A DNA stretch of 15,588 nt from Tissierellia bacterium (GCA_012513395.1 JAAZCH010000028.1:1-15588), one strand, 5' to 3'; positions 6,799-13,966 are shown, counted from the stretch's first letter. The notes: generated from the letters alone by a model not told the origin. A program made the numbers and translations.

Positions 6799-7746
6799 TT
6801 AATATACCTTTATATAAAAGTCTGGACAAACATTGGCGCAGTATCCACATAAAATGCAATTTTTCTTAATTACAGCTTTGCCTCCTATTATTTCTATGGC
6901 TTTTGCCTGGCATTTTGCTGCACATTTACCGCATCCAATGCAATATTCTTCTACGTCAATTTGTCTATTAGTATTTCTCAAGTTGTTTTTTACATATTCA
7001 GGAATATCATCTTTATTTATCAATGATACATTTGCCAAGACTTCCGATTCTGATTGCATACCTAAAGCTATTGAATCAAATTTCTCATTATCTACAGCCC
7101 ATTTAATGGCTTCCTCGCTCTTGGATATCAGGTGACCTCCACCTAGAACTTTCATAGCATAAATTCCAATTCCGTTGTTTTTAGCCTCTGTTATTGCATC
7201 CATCATTTCATCTATCGTTCCATCTAATATGCCTACACCTTTCATATTTGCCATGGGATGAATAATTTCGATTTCACCAAATTTCAATGCATCTGTCACA
7301 CCCTTAATTTTATGTGTGGATATTCCTATAGCTTTTATATACCCTTTTTCCTTTAATTTCCACAGTTCCTCTAAGGCTTCATAATGTCCCCTTAAGGTTA
7401 GCTCACCTTCTTGCTCATGAAGCAAAAAAATGTCAGCATAGTCTGTGTTAAATGCTTTCAAGTATTTATCTAAAGATTCCCTAGCTCCTTCTTTGGAATA
7501 CGCATAGGTCTTAGATGCTATTATCAATTTTTCCCTTTTTACATCATTAAAAACCCCTTTTATCAAGGGATAATTGTCATAGAGTTCTGCCGTATCGATA
7601 AAGTTTACTCCATGTTCATATGCAAAATTTAAAAGTTCTCTGGCTTCATTTTCTGAGAGATTGCCTTGAGATTTAGTCATAGTTAAACTACCGAAGCAAA
7701 GTCGACTAACTTTGATACCGGTATTACCTAATTTTCTATATTCCAT
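6799..7746 (-). CDS. Aldo/keto reductase with C-terminal 2x[4Fe-4S] ferredoxin domain
   Basis: A TIM-barrel NAD(P)H oxidoreductase fused to a bacterial-ferredoxin module, 315 residues. The aldo/keto reductase tetrad is visible: D51 and Y56 (DTAELY), K79 (ASK) and H110 (LLH). The N-terminus MEYRKLGNTGIKVSRLCFG is typical. The last 50 residues contain C269, C272, C275, C279 and C297, C300, C303, C307, ligands for two 4Fe-4S clusters. Such fusions are frequent in anaerobic Clostridia; the substrate is unknown. It sits between ireB and ruvX, which are normally adjacent. The 116-base gap before it holds an unusual foldable element. No good ribosome binding site precedes the ATG (AGGTGA is about 15 bases away). 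The junction with ruvX is one base. Confidence 0.93.
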   Translation of the reverse strand: MEYRKLGNTGIKVSRLCFGSLTMTKSQGNLSENEARELLNFAYEHGVNFIDTAELYDNYPLIKGVFNDVKREKLIIASKTYAYSKEGARESLDKYLKAFNTDYADIFLLHEQEGELTLRGHYEALEELWKLKEKGYIKAIGISTHKIKGVTDALKFGEIEIIHPMANMKGVGILDGTIDEMMDAITEAKNNGIGIYAMKVLGGGHLISKSEEAIKWAVDNEKFDSIALGMQSESEVLANVSLINKDDIPEYVKNNLRNTNRQIDVEEYCIGCGKCAAKCQAKAIEIIGGKAVIKKNCILCGYCANVCPDFYIKVY

Positions 7747-7757
7747 ATTAAAAATAA

Positions 7758-7851
7758 AAGGTCACCTATTATCCAAAATTCATATATACCATGCTTTTTG
7801 TAATTCAAACAGAATCTTGAAAGAGCAAAGAATTAAGATTTAGATGACCTT
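7758..7851 (-). repeat. 94-base inverted-repeat/foldable element between ireB and the aldo/keto reductase gene
   Basis: Arms 7758-7768 and 7841-7851 are complementary over 11 bases; on the minus-strand RNA this is AAGGUCAUCUA with UAGGUGACCUU, with one U-G pair. The 72-base interior can form AATCTT/AAGATT (7813-7818 with 7835-7840) or the competing TTCAA/TTGAA (7804-7808 with 7817-7821). A T-rich TTTATTTTT follows the 3' arm on the minus strand. It could be a long-loop terminator or attenuator, a regulatory RNA, or a small terminal-inverted-repeat element. I see no target-site duplication. Confidence 0.5.
7783..7808 (-). promoter_or_regulatory. Possible internal promoter for the aldo/keto reductase gene
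   Basis: On the minus strand TGGTATATA (7791-7783) is an extended -10 motif. A TTGAAT upstream lies at a short spacing of about 14 bases. It would start transcription inside the foldable element, about 30 bases before the reductase ATG. The weak -35 keeps confidence low. Confidence 0.3.
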
Positions 7852-7862
7852 ATCATTCAATT

Positions 7863-8117
7863 TTAGTTATCTTCTAAGAAGTTCTTCAAAAGTTCTTCCA
7901 ACAAGTCTTCGCGTTCTAGCTCTTTAATCATAGCTCGAGCATTGTTGTAACTTGTTATATAAGTGGGATCTCCTGAAAGAATGTAACCAATAATCTGGTC
8001 GTAAGGTTCATAGCCTTTTTCTTCCAATGAGTTAAACACTTCTTTTAAAATCACTTTTACAGAAGTTAAATCCTTTACTTTTGAAAATTTTTGGGTTTCA
8101 AAATTTCTTTCTGACAT
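7863..8117 (-). CDS. ireB: IreB-family regulatory phosphoprotein (UPF0297/YrzL)
   Basis: An 84-residue protein matching the IreB/UPF0297 family along its whole length (VKVILKEVFNSLEEKGYEP, then DQIIGYILSGDPTYITSYNNARAMI, then an acidic EREDLLEELL helix). In Enterococcus faecalis IreB is a substrate of the PASTA kinase IreK, phosphorylated on N-terminal threonines, and affects cephalosporin resistance. Thr8 in FETQKF is a comparable candidate here, by inference. The gene starts 17 bases after alaS, the standard arrangement. The following ruvX is displaced by the aldo/keto reductase. A plain GAGAG stands upstream of the ATG. Confidence 0.93.
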   Translation of the reverse strand: MSERNFETQKFSKVKDLTSVKVILKEVFNSLEEKGYEPYDQIIGYILSGDPTYITSYNNARAMIKELEREDLLEELLKNFLEDN

Positions 8118-8134
8118 ATTCTCATCTCTCTTTA

Positions 8135-10771
8135 TTACAATAAATTCTTAATTATATCGTACACTGAATCAAGGGCTTCGTCAAGTTTTTTGACATCCTT
8201 GCCTCCAGCAGTTGCCATATCAGGCCTGCCGCCTCCACCTCCGTGGGTTATTGCTGAAACTGCTTTTACAATATTACCCGCGTGAAGTCCTTGGGGTATT
8301 AAGGATTTTGATACTGTGGCTACAAAGTTCACCTTGTCTCCACTAGCTGTACCCAACACCACTACTGCTTCTCCTGCTTTGTCCCTTAAAGCATCAGCCA
8401 AATCTCTTAATGCATTTACATCTTGGTCATCTATTCTAGCTTTTATTACTTTTATTCCTTCAACTTCTTCCATACTATCAAGGATAGAGTCCATATCATC
8501 TCTTAAAGTAGATTTTTTTAATTTTTCAATTTCTTTTTCTAATTTTTTATTTTCATCTAGGAGACTCTTAGCTCTGTCTACTATATTTTCTTTTGTAGAT
8601 TTTAAAGTACCCAAGATTTTAGATTCTCTATCCTCCACGTCTAGTAAATATTCATAGACATTTCTACCTGTAGTAGCTTCAATTCTTCTTACGCCTGACG
8701 CTATTCCAAATTCTGATAAAATTTTAAATATTCCAATATCCGAAGTTTTTTCTACGTGAGTTCCTCCACAAAGTTCTTTAGAAATTTCTGGAAAGCTTAC
8801 TATCCTAACAAAATCCTTGTATTTATCTTCAAATAGTCCAATTGCGCCTTCTTCATATGCCTTATCTATTGGTAATTCTGATACAACTGTAACTGTCTCT
8901 GAGTAGATATACTCATTTACTAGTTTTTCAATTTCTTTTAACTGCGGTTTAGATATGGCTTCAAAATGTGAAAAGTCAAATCTAAAATCTTTGTCATTTA
9001 CTTCAGAACCGCCTTGGTGAACATGATCTCCTAAAACTTTTCTAAGAGCGGCGTGTAATAGATGAGTTGCGCTATGATTTCTCATAATAGCTCTTCTTCT
9101 ATCAGAGTCTACTTTTGATTCGACAGTTTCAGACAAGTTTAGTTTTCCTGAAATCACTTTTCCAATATGAATAATAATTCCATTAGGAGTCTTTTTAGTA
9201 TCTTCTACTTTAAATTCAAAATCATTTCCCTTTATTAGACCAGTATCACCAATCTGACCTCCGCCTTCTCCGTAGAAAGCTGTTTTGTCTAAAATTACTG
9301 CACCTTTTTCGTCCTTATCAAGGGATTGTACTTCCAGTTCATCTTTTAAAATTTTTACAATATTTCCTATCGTGGAAAATTCAGTATATCCAGTAAATTC
9401 AGTCTCTGATCCTTCAATTTCTAAAGCATTATCTTGTGTATGCCATCCTGAGTCATCCATGGAATTAGATGCATTTCTTGCTCTGATTCTTTGAGCTTCC
9501 ATTTCTTCTTTGAACTCTTCTTCATCTACTGAATAATTTCTTTCTTCCATTATTTCTCTAGTTAAATCCAATGGAAATCCATATGTGTCATACAGTTTGA
9601 AAGCATCTTTTCCAGATAAAACAGTTTTGACATCTGATTCTAATTTTTCAATATATTCATTTAGAATCTCGATTCCCTTATCTATAGTTTCTGCAAATCG
9701 ATTTTCTTCAGTTTCAATTACAGAGATAATTCTCTCTTCATTCTTTTTTAGCTCTCCGTAACTCACTGACCAAGAATCTATTACAACTTGGGCAATTTTA
9801 GCTAAAAAACTTTCTTCTATTCCTAATAATCTTCCATGACGAGCGGCTCTTCTTATAATTCTTCTCATAACATAGCCTCTTCCCTCGTTGCTAGGTATAA
9901 TCATATCAGATGCCATAAAGGTCATAGCCCTTACGTGGTCTGTTATTACTCTTACAGACATATCTTTCTCGTCATCAGAGTGGTATTTGTATCCAGACAC
10001 TTCTTCAATTTTATGAACTATATCTTGTACAGCTTCTATTTCAAAAATATTATCTGCATTTTCTAATACTGCAGTAAGTCTTTCAAGACCCATACCCGTA
10101 TCGATGTTTGGATTGGACAGTGGATGATAAACTCCTTGTTCATCTTTATCAAATTGAGTGAATACCAAATTCCACACTTCCAAGAATCTGTCGCAATCAC
10201 ATCCTGGTTTACAATCAGGATCTCCACATCCAAATTCTATTCCTCTATCTACGTGGATTTCAGAACAAGGACCTGATGGCCCAACTTCTAATTCCCAGAA
10301 ATTATCTTCTTTTCCTAATCTTACAATCTTTTCTTCAGGAACTCCTATCATGTCTCTCCAAAGATCATGAGCTTCATCGTCATCTAAGAAAACAGATACC
10401 CATAGATCTTCAGGGTTCATTTCGCAATTAACTGTCAAAAATTCCCATGCCCATTCTATAGCTTCCTTTTTGAAATAATCACCAAATGAGAAGTTACCAA
10501 GCATTTCAAAAAATGTAGCATGACGTGCAGTTCTTCCTACATTTTCTAAGTCTCCCGTTCTCATACATTTTTGACAAGTCGCCATTCTAGTTCTAGGCGG
10601 TACTAATTCTCCTGTAAAATATTTTTTTAATGGAGCCATTCCTGCGCCCACCAATAAAATTGAAGGGTCGTTTATAGGTACAAGCGAATAACTGTCATGT
10701 ATAAGATGATTTTTTTCTTCAAAAAAATCCAAAAATTCTTTTCTAACTTCGTGTAATCCCATTCTTTTCAT
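8135..10771 (-). CDS. alaS: Alanyl-tRNA synthetase
   Basis: The class II synthetase charges tRNA-Ala and clears mischarged Ser/Gly. The 878 residues include all domains in order. The catalytic core has the HATFFEMLGNFSFGDYF block at 84-100. The editing domain has its zinc site H566 and H570 (HSATH), C668 and H672 (CGGTH). A coiled region rich in K and E follows, then a C-terminal DHHA1-type domain ends with GGGGGRPDMATAGG near 844-857. The ATG (10771) shares one base with the stop of the AI-2E-family gene (TAATG), so the two are probably coupled. A second ATG three codons on is possible. ireB follows after 17 bases. I saw no T-box leader upstream, in contrast to many Firmicutes synthetase genes. 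Confidence 0.98.
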   Translation of the reverse strand: MKRMGLHEVRKEFLDFFEEKNHLIHDSYSLVPINDPSILLVGAGMAPLKKYFTGELVPPRTRMATCQKCMRTGDLENVGRTARHATFFEMLGNFSFGDYFKKEAIEWAWEFLTVNCEMNPEDLWVSVFLDDDEAHDLWRDMIGVPEEKIVRLGKEDNFWELEVGPSGPCSEIHVDRGIEFGCGDPDCKPGCDCDRFLEVWNLVFTQFDKDEQGVYHPLSNPNIDTGMGLERLTAVLENADNIFEIEAVQDIVHKIEEVSGYKYHSDDEKDMSVRVITDHVRAMTFMASDMIIPSNEGRGYVMRRIIRRAARHGRLLGIEESFLAKIAQVVIDSWSVSYGELKKNEERIISVIETEENRFAETIDKGIEILNEYIEKLESDVKTVLSGKDAFKLYDTYGFPLDLTREIMEERNYSVDEEEFKEEMEAQRIRARNASNSMDDSGWHTQDNALEIEGSETEFTGYTEFSTIGNIVKILKDELEVQSLDKDEKGAVILDKTAFYGEGGGQIGDTGLIKGNDFEFKVEDTKKTPNGIIIHIGKVISGKLNLSETVESKVDSDRRRAIMRNHSATHLLHAALRKVLGDHVHQGGSEVNDKDFRFDFSHFEAISKPQLKEIEKLVNEYIYSETVTVVSELPIDKAYEEGAIGLFEDKYKDFVRIVSFPEISKELCGGTHVEKTSDIGIFKILSEFGIASGVRRIEATTGRNVYEYLLDVEDRESKILGTLKSTKENIVDRAKSLLDENKKLEKEIEKLKKSTLRDDMDSILDSMEEVEGIKVIKARIDDQDVNALRDLADALRDKAGEAVVVLGTASGDKVNFVATVSKSLIPQGLHAGNIVKAVSAITHGGGGGRPDMATAGGKDVKKLDEALDSVYDIIKNLL

Positions 10772-12015
10772 TATACTTTGGTTCCTTCCTTTTTGTTTTG
10801 TTCTTGATGCTTTTTATATTTTTCTCTTGCAAAATCTATTAAAATTAATCCAACCGCCGCAAGTGGTACCGATACTACCATTCCCCATACTCCGAATATT
10901 CCTCCACCTATTATAATTGCTAAGAAAATAAATAGTGGATTTAGTCCCATGCTGTCACCGATAATCTTCGGTGCTAAAACATTATTTTCCGCCCATTGAA
11001 TTAAAACATAAAATATCGCTACGATTAGTGCTTTAATTGGTGATTCTATTAGGGCAAATAAAAATGCAGGCACAAATCCCAAAAGCGGTCCTATATATGG
11101 AATGATATCAGCAATAAGAGTTATTATACCAATAACTAGTGCAAAATCAATTCTTAGTATTAATAGTAGGATAGCTGTAAAAACCCCTACAAAAACTGCT
11201 AAAATAAATCTCCCACGAATAAATTCTGTCAATACAATATTAACTCTACCAGCTAAAATAGAAATATCTTCATTTATAGAATCTGGTATAATGGATTTTA
11301 TTTTATTGACATAAGTCTTTCTGTCTACAAGGAAGTAAAATGTCATAATCATTATCAAAACTAAAGTAAGCATCACACTTGCCATGTTTTGTACAAAATG
11401 AGTTAAAAGCAAAGTAATTTTCGAAGCTGATGTTGTCACCCATGTAGTAAGGCCTTCTGTAGTGGCTTTATAGGAATCATTTATTGCAGTACGAACTTGT
11501 TCAGCTCCAGGAAAATTAAAGTCAGACGTTCCTTCCATGAAATCAGTAAATAGAACTGAAAAACTTTCTATAATCGACGGCAACGAACTTGCTAATTTTT
11601 TAAGTTCTTGAGCTGTTCTAGGTATTACAGCTACCATCAATACTGAAATAATTAATATTATACTCAAGTAGACAATACCCACACCCAAAGCTCTTTGAAT
11701 TCCCCGTCTTTCCAATTTATCTACTAAAGGATTGATTATATACGCCAAAATTGCGGCGATAAAGGCGGCCGCAAGTACTCTTCCCAAGATAGGATATTTT
11801 CTCAATAAAACTACTACTATTATTAGAGATAGAAGTCCAATCAGAACTTTTTTTACAAGTTTAGTATCGACAACGAGCCGTTTAGATCTTTCCAAATATC
11901 GATTGCCGATATTGACAAGATAATAAATCGCAACTAATGCAAATGTCAATATTGCTAGCCAAGAAACTAGTTGTAATGGAGCTTTAATTCCATCGAGTCT
12001 AATTAATTCATTCAT
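10771..12015 (-). CDS. AI-2E (PerM) family membrane transporter
   Basis: A polytopic inner-membrane protein of 414 residues of the AI-2 exporter superfamily. Members include TqsA/PerM-like proteins and Na+/H+ antiporters, so the substrate is open. Hydrophobic segments appear near 16-36, 57-77, 80-99 and 110-130. A soluble stretch with amphipathic helices then follows (about 131-200), and four or five more spans to about 395. The family block IPYIGPLLGFVPA lies near 310-325. The start is ATG 12015 with GGAGG 5 bases upstream; a longer frame would begin with a TTG inside that ribosome binding site. It directly precedes and overlaps alaS, a recurrent arrangement in Clostridia. A consensus TATAAT lies immediately upstream, so it probably heads the alaS operon. 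Confidence 0.9.
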   Translation of the reverse strand: MNELIRLDGIKAPLQLVSWLAILTFALVAIYYLVNIGNRYLERSKRLVVDTKLVKKVLIGLLSLIIVVVLLRKYPILGRVLAAAFIAAILAYIINPLVDKLERRGIQRALGVGIVYLSIILIISVLMVAVIPRTAQELKKLASSLPSIIESFSVLFTDFMEGTSDFNFPGAEQVRTAINDSYKATTEGLTTWVTTSASKITLLLTHFVQNMASVMLTLVLIMIMTFYFLVDRKTYVNKIKSIIPDSINEDISILAGRVNIVLTEFIRGRFILAVFVGVFTAILLLILRIDFALVIGIITLIADIIPYIGPLLGFVPAFLFALIESPIKALIVAIFYVLIQWAENNVLAPKIIGDSMGLNPLFIFLAIIIGGGIFGVWGMVVSVPLAAVGLILIDFAREKYKKHQEQNKKEGTKV

Positions 12016-12032
12016 AAATTCCTCCAATCAAT

Positions 12033-12061
12033 ATTATAGTTTAAAACCCTTTAAAAATCCA
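12033..12061 (-). promoter_or_regulatory. Candidate promoter of the AI-2E gene-alaS operon
   Basis: On the minus strand a perfect -10 TATAAT lies at 12038-12033. A weak -35 (TGGATT, about 3 of 6 matches) sits 17 bases upstream. Start of transcription would fall near 12026, leaving a leader of about 11 bases made up of little more than the ribosome binding site (12025-12021). Confidence 0.55.
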
Positions 12062-12098
12062 TCTTTTCGCATAAAATTTGATATATTGTAAATAATTT

Positions 12099-12125
12099 AG
12101 ATGTATTTTAACATCTGATTTTTTT
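12099..12125 (+). terminator. Terminator-like hairpin on the plus strand in the alaS-LCP intergenic region
   Basis: AGATGT (12099-12104) pairs with ACATCT (12111-12116) around a 6-base loop and is followed, after GA, by seven T's (12119-12125). In the plus direction this has terminator form, but no plus-strand gene leads into it. It could stop antisense transcripts or be a protein-binding palindrome upstream of the AI-2E operon promoter. Confidence 0.4.
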
Positions 12126-12162
12126 GAAACAAATTTGACATTCTCTTTATTGATTAAGTTTA

Positions 12163-12207
12163 CAAAAAACCTGCCGCCAAAATCCAATTTTGATTCTAGG
12201 TGCAGGT
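12163..12207 (-). terminator. Intrinsic terminator of the LCP gene
   Basis: On the minus strand ACCTGC (12207-12202) pairs with GCAGGT (12174-12169). An inner AGAATC/GATTTT stem continues the hairpin, and a run of six T's follows (12168-12163). It begins about 20 bases after the LCP stop codon. The rest of 12016-12226 holds the plus-strand hairpin and the alaS-operon promoter. Confidence 0.8.
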
Positions 12208-12226
12208 ATTTGCAATTTATAATTAT

Positions 12227-13219
12227 TTATTTTAAACCCATTTCTTCAACTAGTTTATACATTTCATTCTTTTTAACGATGAAATAAGAGATGTCCTCAA
12301 TATATTGTCCATAGCCTGGAATTATTTCCATTTCTATCTTTTCTGAATCCAGATTATTTGCCAAAGAAATTCCATTAAGTATATGCTTTATTGGAATATT
12401 TGTATCTACTCTTCTAAAATATGTCTGTACTATTTTAGGAAGTTTTGTGATATTTTTAGGAGTTAGAGTTTGCTTAATAAATTCTTTTAGAAAATATTGT
12501 TGAGCTTCTATTCTTCCTACGTCTCCTTCTCTGTATCCTGCGGTCATAGCATTGTTTTTTCGCCAGCGTAAGTATTGCATGGATTTTTCGCCATCTAAAA
12601 TTTGTTGTCCCTTTTTTAAATCGACTCTGAATCCATCTGTTGGATCATAATACTCCATCCTCCTAGGAACGTTTAGGGCTACTCCCCCAATGGCATCTAC
12701 AATTTCCTTAACTGCTCTGTAGTCGATCATGACATAATATTTTATATCTGTTCCTAGAAAGTCATTTACAGTTTTCATTGTTAAATTTACTCCACCGTAG
12801 TTATATGCGTGATTAACCTTGTCTAGGGATCCTTTTACCAACAGTCTGGTGTCTCGAGGAATTGAAAGTATTTTCATCTCTCCAGTGTCAAAATTGCAAT
12901 GCATTACCATTATAGTATCTGTTCTGATGCTATTTTTCTTATGTTCTTCTAGGGCATCCACCCCTAACATCAAAAATGTGACTTCGTTATTGTCGAAGGC
13001 GACTATATCTGTCTTTTCTATTAATTTATTTGGTTCTGTTTTAACTATTCCCTCATCTTCTTTATCTGCATTTTCATCTACTTCCGACACATCCGAATCT
13101 TCAAATGGAGTACTATCAGCTAATATAGATGGAACTCCTTCTGATGAAATAAAAAACATATAAGTACCGATACTAAGAAATACCACTAATGAAATCAAAA
13201 ATGTTTTGATAAATTTCAT
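12227..13219 (-). CDS. LytR-CpsA-Psr (LCP) family cell-wall polymer ligase
   Basis: LCP proteins transfer wall polymers (teichoic acid, capsule) from undecaprenyl carriers to peptidoglycan on the outer face of the membrane. The 330-residue product has a short cytoplasmic basic start, one membrane span near residues 4-24 and an acidic extracellular linker (about 40-58). The LCP domain runs from about 80: FLMLGVDA, R99/D101 (RTDTIMV), R122/D123 (SIPRDTRL), KVNHAYNYGG, then R218/R220 and the GDVGRIEAQQ block. These arginines and aspartates bind the pyrophosphate lipid and metal. The start is ATG 13219; GGTGG lies 11 bases upstream, and an in-frame GTG at 13234 overlaps that site. It is monocistronic, with its own promoter and terminator. 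The polymer attached is unknown. Confidence 0.93.
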   Translation of the reverse strand: MKFIKTFLISLVVFLSIGTYMFFISSEGVPSILADSTPFEDSDVSEVDENADKEDEGIVKTEPNKLIEKTDIVAFDNNEVTFLMLGVDALEEHKKNSIRTDTIMVMHCNFDTGEMKILSIPRDTRLLVKGSLDKVNHAYNYGGVNLTMKTVNDFLGTDIKYYVMIDYRAVKEIVDAIGGVALNVPRRMEYYDPTDGFRVDLKKGQQILDGEKSMQYLRWRKNNAMTAGYREGDVGRIEAQQYFLKEFIKQTLTPKNITKLPKIVQTYFRRVDTNIPIKHILNGISLANNLDSEKIEMEIIPGYGQYIEDISYFIVKKNEMYKLVEEMGLK

Positions 13220-13254
13220 ATAATGCTTTACCACCTTTAGTTATTTCTTCGTTT

Positions 13255-13263
13255 ATAATACCA
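13255..13263 (-). promoter_or_regulatory. Extended -10 promoter of the LCP gene
   Basis: The minus strand reads TGGTATTAT (13263-13255), an extended -10 element about 36 bases before the ATG at 13219. The -35 region (TTACTA at about 17 bases) is weak, which an extended -10 can tolerate. Confidence 0.5.
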
Positions 13264-13304
13264 CAACAAAGGGGAAATAGTAAAACTTTTCACAAAATTA
13301 TTAT

Positions 13305-13341
13305 AATACCAAAAAAGAGCATATCACTCGATAGCTCTTTT
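13305..13341 (-). terminator. Intrinsic terminator of the arsR-grx end of the operon
   Basis: On the minus strand AAAAGAGCTATC (13341-13330) pairs with GATA-T-GCTCTTTT with one bulged T around the loop GAGT, and the 3' arm runs into a stretch of six T's. It begins about 14 bases after the glutaredoxin stop. The opposite strand also has a T-rich flank, so it may work both ways. Confidence 0.75.
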
Positions 13342-13354
13342 GGTTACTTTATTT

Positions 13355-13585
13355 TTATTTATCTAGTAATGTGTCTATTTTTGATTTGTCGAATCCTACT
13401 ATTTCTTCTTCGTCAATTACCACTACTGGAACTCCAGTGTGACCTTTTGCCATAAGTTCTTCTCTTGCTTCTCTTGATGTAGAGATGTTTTTCTCTTCAT
13501 ATTCTACGCCTTTTTCAGTTAAATAGTCTTTTGCAAGTGTGCAATATGGACATGTTGAACTTGTATATACTACTACATTTTTCAT
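13355..13585 (-). CDS. Small glutaredoxin-like protein (NrdH/YruB type)
   Basis: A 76-residue thioredoxin-fold thiol-disulfide oxidoreductase. The active site TCPYC is at 11-15 (C12, C15), the cis-proline motif TGVPVVVI is at 50-57, and a GFDK motif at 64-67 is typical of NrdH-like and YruB-like glutaredoxins. It has no signal peptide, so it acts in the cytoplasm. Substrates could be ribonucleotide reductase or other disulfides. The start is ATG 13585 with AGGAGG 9 bases upstream; longer in-frame ATGs (13612, 13603) lie in or before this site. It follows arsR after 93 bases containing a possible operator and a Fur-box-like sequence. Zinc, iron or redox control is therefore conceivable but unproven. 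Confidence 0.9.
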   Translation of the reverse strand: MKNVVVYTSSTCPYCTLAKDYLTEKGVEYEEKNISTSREAREELMAKGHTGVPVVVIDEEEIVGFDKSKIDTLLDK

Positions 13586-13601
13586 ATTTGAAAACCTCCT
13601 C

Positions 13602-13612
13602 ATGATTATCAT
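13602..13612 (-). promoter_or_regulatory. Fur-box-like core upstream of the glutaredoxin gene
   Basis: ATGATAATCAT is identical to the central 11 bases of the classical 19-bp Fur box, but the flanks match poorly (about 14 of 19 overall). It lies directly before the ribosome binding site. A Fur-family gene occurs in the same window. A single chance match in AT-rich DNA is quite possible. Confidence 0.3.
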
Positions 13613-13630
13613 TCTGTCTTAAATTTACCC

Positions 13631-13655
13631 CTACTTGTTCTTATTAAACAAATAG
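13631..13655. promoter_or_regulatory. Candidate operator for the adjacent ArsR-family repressor
   Basis: An inverted repeat with arms CTACTTGTT (13631-13639) and AACAAATAG (13647-13655), 8 of 9 bases complementary, surrounds a 7-base AT-rich centre. Size and composition resemble ArsR/SmtB-type operators. A possible minus-strand -10 TTTAAT (13648-13643) sits inside it, so binding there could repress the glutaredoxin gene. No T tract follows, so it is not a terminator. Confidence 0.45.
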
Positions 13656-13678
13656 AAATTACTTTTACATAAATTTTA

Positions 13679-13966
13679 TCAAGTATGGGATACGTGATCT
13701 AATCCTTGGGTTAATAACTCCAAAACGTGATCATCATCCAAGCTGTAGAGTACTTGCCGTCCATCTTTTCTTGATTTAATTAATTTTAAATCTTTTAATT
13801 TTCTAAGCTGGTGAGATGTAGCTGATTGACCCATCTGGATATCTTCAGAAATATTGGTGACGCTCTTTTCTCCGTCCACAAGAGAAAAAATTATTTTAAG
13901 TCTTGTGGGATCACCTATACTTTTAAAAATTTCAGATAGTTTTTCCAATGTTTTATCGTCAATCAT
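13679..13966 (-). CDS. ArsR/SmtB-family repressor with a CzrA-type zinc-sensing site
   Basis: A dimeric winged-helix repressor, 95 residues. GDPTRLKIIFSL precedes the helix-turn-helix (VTNISEDIQMGQSATSHQLRKL), and the wing is RKDGRQVLYSL. The last helix carries D78, H80, H91 and H94, with the spacing D-x-H, 11, then H-x-x-H that forms the interfacial alpha-5 site of CzrA and SmtB (Zn/Co sensing). No cysteine metal-binding motif of ArsR or CadC kind is present. The ATG at 13966 has GGAG 6 bases upstream and overlaps the end of rsmA by 8 bases, so it is translated with the rRNA-processing operon. No metal exporter is adjacent. The family is sure; the metal is inferred from residues. Confidence 0.92.
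   Translation of the reverse strand: MIDDKTLEKLSEIFKSIGDPTRLKIIFSLVDGEKSVTNISEDIQMGQSATSHQLRKLKDLKLIKSRKDGRQVLYSLDDDHVLELLTQGLDHVSHT

Noticed and set aside
6358..6852. Plus-strand 164-residue open frame opposite ruvX
   Set aside because: It is antisense to the conserved ruvX and neighbouring ends, with no ribosome binding site or family resemblance.
7758..7851. Insertion sequence or phage attachment site
   Set aside because: There is no transposase or integrase in the window and no target-site duplication beside the arms; it is kept only as an unexplained inverted-repeat element.
12016..12226. T-box or other riboswitch controlling alaS
   Set aside because: No T-box sequence or specifier stem is seen, the predicted start leaves only about 11 bases of leader, and the rest of the gap is explained by the LCP terminator and the plus-strand hairpin.
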